Assembly (NCBI GenBank): GCA_027600665.1
Contig: JADGJL010001047.1
Location: forward strand, 1-10,660
DNA length: 10,660 nucleotides
Direction of reading: 5' to 3'
Origin: Irineochytrium annulatum
Lineage: Eukaryota > Chytridiomycota > Chytridiomycetes > Chytridiales > Chytridiaceae
The translations under genes were made by a program, and so were the position numbers. This document shows positions 7,904-10,660 of the stretch, piece by piece. Below the pieces are notes generated by a model. It was given only the letters and a program-made list of their open reading frames with translations, was not told the origin of the DNA and made no database searches. Position 1 is the first letter of the stretch, and every line of letters starts with the position of its first letter.

Positions 7904-7934
7904 AGTGGCCCTCATCCTGGGCCACTATTTAAAA
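7904..7934. promoter_or_regulatory. Perfect 8-bp stem-loop next to a TATA-like sequence
   Basis: AGTGGCCC (7904-7911), a 7-nt loop, then GGGCCACT (7919-7926), running directly into TATTTAAAA (7926-7934). It lies about 280 bp upstream of the cyclo-ligase start codon, a distance that fits a promoter. The assignment as a promoter is inference; the palindrome itself is direct observation. The rest of the stretch up to 8210 has no gene and would be promoter and 5' leader. Confidence 0.3.
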
Positions 7935-8210
7935 TAACATAGAACTCGTTAATACGCAGACAAGCAAAGCGCAGCGGGCCCGCCGCTGAATGAGGATCGA
8001 GTCGCTCAACCACGCAGGCCATCAAGTTCATTGAACATTTAGTGTATCGCTCTAAAATTCAGGAGCAAATTAATACAGACCAGGCTTCGAAAACCAGATC
8101 AAGAAGAAACAGAGTCCACAATTCACAAACGCCGCGGACGTTGATTGAACAGGGATCGAAAATTAACGACGAGTTGTTCAAGCCGCCCGGCCTTCAGTTG
8201 TAAACTCCTG

Positions 8211-9100
8211 ATGTCGACCCTGAGGGAGTTGAAGCTCGCCCTCCGCAAGGACGTCCGGCGAACCCTCTCCCTCCTCTCACCCGCGATCGTATCCACCGAG
8301 TCCGATCGGATCACCGCCGCGCTCCTGTCCTGGCCTCCACTGCAGCGATCGAGCCGCGTTTCGGTCTACATCAGCAAGGAGGGCGCGCCCGAGGCCTCCA
8401 CGGACGCCATCATTGCCGCTCTTTTGAAGGCTGGGAAGAGCTTGTACATTCCGCGGTGCGTGGATTCGACGACGATGGAGATGGTGCGGTTGAGAGATGA
8501 GAAGGATCTTGCGGGCTTGCCGAGGAACCGGATGGGGATTCGGGAGCCGGCGTTGGACGAGGCGAGGGAGGAAGGTTCGTTAGTTTTCAATGGTTGCTTG
8601 TGCTTTGTGCATTGCGGTTAGGGCATATTTGTTTTGCCTCTTTCACACTTCATCGATTGGTCGAGGAATGCTTTGACGAGGAGTTTTTGATTTGTTGCAT
8701 TTGTTACTAACTTGTGAAGCTTTGGAGAGTGGGTGTTTAGACCTCATCATCATGCCGGTATGTCACCTTTGGCCTTGACGTCGTTGTCTGAAGTGAACGT
8801 CCCTATTGTTATTGCATCTAAGGGTCTTGCATTTGATCGGAATGGATGGCGTCTGGGTCATGGTAAGTTTTAATAAGGTTAATCTTACCAACAGTAAGTG
8901 TGCTAGGACGGGGATACTACGATCGATATCTTGCGAGATGCCATGAGCTGGATCGTTCCGCTGGCCGAAAACCGACGCCGACGATAGCGCTTGCCCTCTC
9001 TGCCCAGATTATTGAGAGTGACATTCCTCGCGATGAACATGATTTGAGGCCGGACTTCCTGTTGAGCAGCGATGGACTCCTCGATCTTCCTCCCCTTTGA
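8211..9100 (+). CDS. FAU1: 5-formyltetrahydrofolate cyclo-ligase (MTHFS), four exons
   Basis: The enzyme converts 5-formyltetrahydrofolate and ATP to 5,10-methenyltetrahydrofolate, the step that returns this stored folate to one-carbon metabolism. Exons are 8211-8574, 8720-8757, 8823-8862 and 8907-9097 plus stop, encoding 211 residues, near the usual length of about 200. In order there are an Arg/Lys-rich N-terminal helix (LRKDVRRTL, 11-19), VSVYISKEGAPE (50-61), LYIPRC (78-83), ALESGCLDLIIMPG (122-135) and the family signature RLGHGRGYYDRYL (144-156). The last is the nucleotide/folate-binding loop, and intron 3 splits its Gly148. Introns are 145, 65 and 44 nt with donors GTTCGT, GTATGT and GTAAGT; intron 1 has a TACTAAC branch site. 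For intron 1 the AAG acceptor at 8719 was chosen over TTTAG downstream because it restores the conserved ALESGCLDL segment. The in-frame sequence upstream of 8211 has no ATG. No organelle-targeting peptide is evident, so the protein is probably cytosolic. Confidence 0.95.
8575..8719 (+). other. Intron 1 of the cyclo-ligase gene
   Basis: The intron is 145 nt, in phase 1. Donor GTTCGT; branch site TACTAAC at 8705-8711; acceptor GAAG. A second AG (TTTAG, ending 21 nt further on) also keeps the frame and would drop seven residues, ALESGCL, so alternative splicing is possible. Confidence 0.85.
8758..8822 (+). other. Intron 2 of the cyclo-ligase gene
   Basis: The intron is 65 nt, in phase 0, with donor GTATGT and acceptor ATCTAAG. 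It follows the conserved IIMP segment; the next exon opens with GLAFDRNG. Confidence 0.9.
8863..8906 (+). other. Intron 3 of the cyclo-ligase gene
   Basis: The intron is 44 nt, in phase 1, with donor GTAAGT and acceptor GTGCTAG. It interrupts the signature between RLGHG and RGYYD. Removing it restores the motif exactly, which makes it the best-supported intron in the window. Confidence 0.95.
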
Positions 9101-9260
9101 AGAACACAGTTGTTCTTTGCGTTATCTTCAGTCGTTCTGCATGAACTGCGTATTAAGCAAGACTGTCTTGTGTCACATAAGGCTGAATGTAAAAGGTTCG
9201 CTGGCCTCGCAGTGCTCGTTCGCCCCCCAACCTTTCCTCCCTCCGTGCATCCGACGGGGA

Positions 9261-9926
9261 ATGCCCAAGGCCCAATACGACGTCGATGGGGATCCTGACG
9301 ACGACGACATGCCCCTGGCGGTGGCGTTCCTTCTGCGGACCCCGACGGCCGACGAGGATGAGATGCCGCTTGCCGTCGCCTTTCGCCTGACGACCAACAG
9401 CACGCCGGCGACCGAGCCGAGGCTGCTGCATCGCGTCAACCTCGCTGATCTGCGTGGCGACGGCGGGACATACTCACGTCGATACGAGATTGCATCCGTC
9501 GGAACCCCTGCCTTCAGCCCCGCCGCCAGCCAAACAACCGTCGTCGCCCGGTCAGGGCGATCAAGGATGCGGCCGCTTGTTGATCTGTCACCGCCAGCCG
9601 CTCGTCCAAGGACATTCCCGTTGATTGAGGTCTCCCCGCCAGAAGGCTTCGACCTGGTCATCCGCGATTTGGCTTCTGCTGTTCCTGGTCGAACCGATCA
9701 GTCGTGGAGGCCACCTCAGAGACCGCAGAGGGTCACAAGGACGCCCGTACGGCAGCCCACGTTGCCAAGGTACACCCCGACGTCGCCGTCGTCACCAATG
9801 GATGCTGGCGTGCATGAAGCCGCCCAAGGCGATACTGGAGAGGCGGAACTGCCGTCGTACGAGACTATCGAGGATGACCTGCCCTTATCGCTGTGCATTT
9901 TCCCCAACAACCGGAATTCTCTCATG
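9261..9926 (+). CDS. Acidic, proline-rich protein with repeated MPLAVAF motifs; 3' end uncertain
   Basis: I do not recognise the family. The ATG at 9261 follows the cyclo-ligase stop by 160 bp; in-frame ATGs at 9141 and 9072 are possible but give unlikely N-termini. The protein starts with an Asp cluster followed by MPLAVAF (residues 17-23). An acidic cluster and MPLAVAF recur at 35-41, and a third, looser copy (EDDLPLSLCIF) lies near residue 204. The two MPLAVAF copies differ at the third base of six codons while encoding the same peptide, which shows selection on the protein. The middle contains PLVDLSPP and PLIEVSPPEG, then FDLVIRDL, and later Pro/Thr/Arg-rich disordered sequence and LPSYETIE. 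The frame stays open to 10370 but from 9973 on it is antisense to a better-supported gene. A GTTCGT donor at 9927 is the likely end of this exon. The true 3' end was not found. Confidence 0.55.
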
Positions 9927-9972
9927 GTTCGTTCTTGTCATGCAATCCTTATTATTGCTGGTTACCTTGTGC

Positions 9973-10502
9973 TCAACTCCTCCTCCGACCTCTCATCATC
10001 TTCCTCATCGTTGCCTCGTCCAGCCACCGCATGGCGGCGTCACACGATTCTCTCCATAGCGGTCCCATCGGAGCTTGGCCTGCATCCACACCATCCTTAC
10101 TCTTGCCAGGGTCTCCATCGACGCGCTCGAACTCCTCCGCCCACATCAGATCACTGCCATACCTTCCCTGCACAGCTATCACATCCGCTACCGTTGAGAT
10201 CATCAACCTTGTCAGTTCCCCGCCCCGCCGTCCCACCACCAACATCGGGAACCCCGTTTTGTCCGTATGCTCGATCAGCGACGGAGATGCCCAGTGCGAA
10301 CGGAAGATCGGCATCCACGTCTTCTTGGCTTCCTCCTCGGCTTCGCCAATCGCGCGCTTTAGCTCGTTGAGGCGCGGCGCGTCCGCCGGTTCCGCCAAGG
10401 GCGGTGGCTCGAGGAGAACCGCCGCTGCGGCTGGGTTCGATTCGAGGTATCGGAGGGCAGTCAGGCAGCCGAGCCGGTGCCCGATGATAGTTGGGAAGCA
10501 GC
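9973..10502 (-). CDS. Alpha/beta-hydrolase-like protein, 3' exon, nucleophile replaced
   Basis: This exon encodes 175 residues ending at TGA 9975-9973. The opening CFPTIIGHRLGCLTALRY has the form of the strand-nucleophile elbow-helix of alpha/beta hydrolases (usual GHSLG), followed by a cap-like Ala/Glu-rich helical region. FPMLVVG matches the later core strand and CDAAMRWLDEA the C-terminal helix. The serine nucleophile position is Arg (CGG at 10476-10474). The usual acid is not obvious, and no histidine appears in the segment before the last helix where the catalytic one belongs, so catalysis is unlikely. The exon starts after an acceptor (GTCTAACTCAG, ending at 10503); the frame upstream has no ATG and runs into a poly-lysine stretch from the T run, so the 5' exons lie beyond the window or are lost. 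It is either a non-catalytic paralogue or a decaying copy. It converges on the plus-strand gene from 9261. Confidence 0.6.
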
Positions 10503-10531
10503 CTGAGTTAGACGATGACTTCAACGCTGAA

Positions 10532-10660
10532 TTTTTTTTTTTTTTTTTTTTAAAGGGGCCAAAATGGGGTTAATTGGGTGGTTATTTTGAAATTTAGGGG
10601 TAGCAAAAAGTATACAAACAAAAATTTTGGGGGGTGGGTGGATAAAAAAGATTAAAAAAC
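10532..10660. other. Homopolymer-rich edge, 20-nt T run
   Basis: Twenty consecutive T occupy 10532-10551. What follows is unlike the rest of the window: runs of G, A and T, almost no C, and no open frame. On the minus strand it would be the intron or upstream region before the hydrolase exon. It could also be a contig end built from low-complexity reads. Confidence 0.6.

Noticed and set aside
8145..8210. N-terminal extension of the cyclo-ligase
   Set aside because: The upstream in-frame codon at 8145 is TTG, not ATG; the first ATG is 8211 and gives a family-like N-terminus.
9153..9661. Minus-strand frames opposite the MPLAVAF protein
   Set aside because: They are shadows of a GC-rich coding strand; the synonymous pattern in the repeat supports the plus strand only.
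10100..10120. 21-nt GT...AG segment inside the hydrolase exon (minus strand)
   Set aside because: It is too short to be an intron by the sizes seen here, keeps the frame either way, and its removal does not restore a catalytic histidine.
10431..10450. GGTTCGATTC resembling a tRNA T-arm
   Set aside because: No matching cloverleaf around it; it lies within the hydrolase coding sequence.
9893..10573. 226-codon plus-strand open frame
   Set aside because: It is antisense to the hydrolase-like exon, begins inside another frame, and ends in poly-phenylalanine from the T run.
1..10660. CRISPR array, rRNA, telomere repeats, bacterial operon or viral genes
   Set aside because: I looked for regularly spaced repeats, CCCTAA-type arrays, rRNA-like blocks and hallmark replication genes and saw none.

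Overview
The window looks like nuclear DNA of a eukaryote, most likely a fungus. The basis is one confidently recognised spliced gene with short GT-AG introns (44, 65 and 145 nt), a CTAAC-type branch site, GC-rich third codon positions, and dense genes on both strands at the right end. There is nothing bacterial: no operons, ribosome binding sites, CRISPR array or rRNA, and no tRNA that I could find. The exact lineage cannot be fixed from this sequence; an early-diverging fungus is only a guess.

Right part (about 7.9-10.66 kb). A complete four-exon gene for 5-formyltetrahydrofolate cyclo-ligase (8211-9100, +) is followed 160 bp later by an unrecognised acidic, proline-rich protein (from 9261, +) with repeated MPLAVAF and PL(V/I)(D/E)(L/V)SPP motifs. 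Converging on it from the other strand is the 3' exon of an alpha/beta-hydrolase-like protein (9973-10502, -) whose nucleophile position is arginine. The last 130 bp are homopolymer-rich and look like an intron, a repeat or a contig edge.

Left part (1-3 kb). Several short GC3-rich coding stretches lie on both strands. A predicted three-exon minus-strand gene (226-1162) is open from ATG to stop once two introns are removed. Two plus-strand coding fragments follow (1374-1588 and 1653-1873). A minus-strand terminal exon (2307-2731) has a frameshift and carries a VIDLTFED motif. None of these is a family I recognise.

Middle (2.9-7.5 kb). This is a repeat-rich zone of gene decay. A 490-bp sequence occurs twice in direct orientation (4012-4500 and 5644-6140), and a 125-bp sequence occurs as an inverted pair (2943-3068 and 5464-5590). 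A minus-strand gene with good splice sites but several stops and frameshifts lies between them (about 4502-5480). This reads as the remains of a dispersed, multi-exon gene or mobile-element family. From 6.9 to 7.9 kb I see hairpins and short repeats but no convincing gene.

The only well-supported pathway is folate one-carbon metabolism, through the cyclo-ligase. No functional link between the neighbouring genes can be shown.
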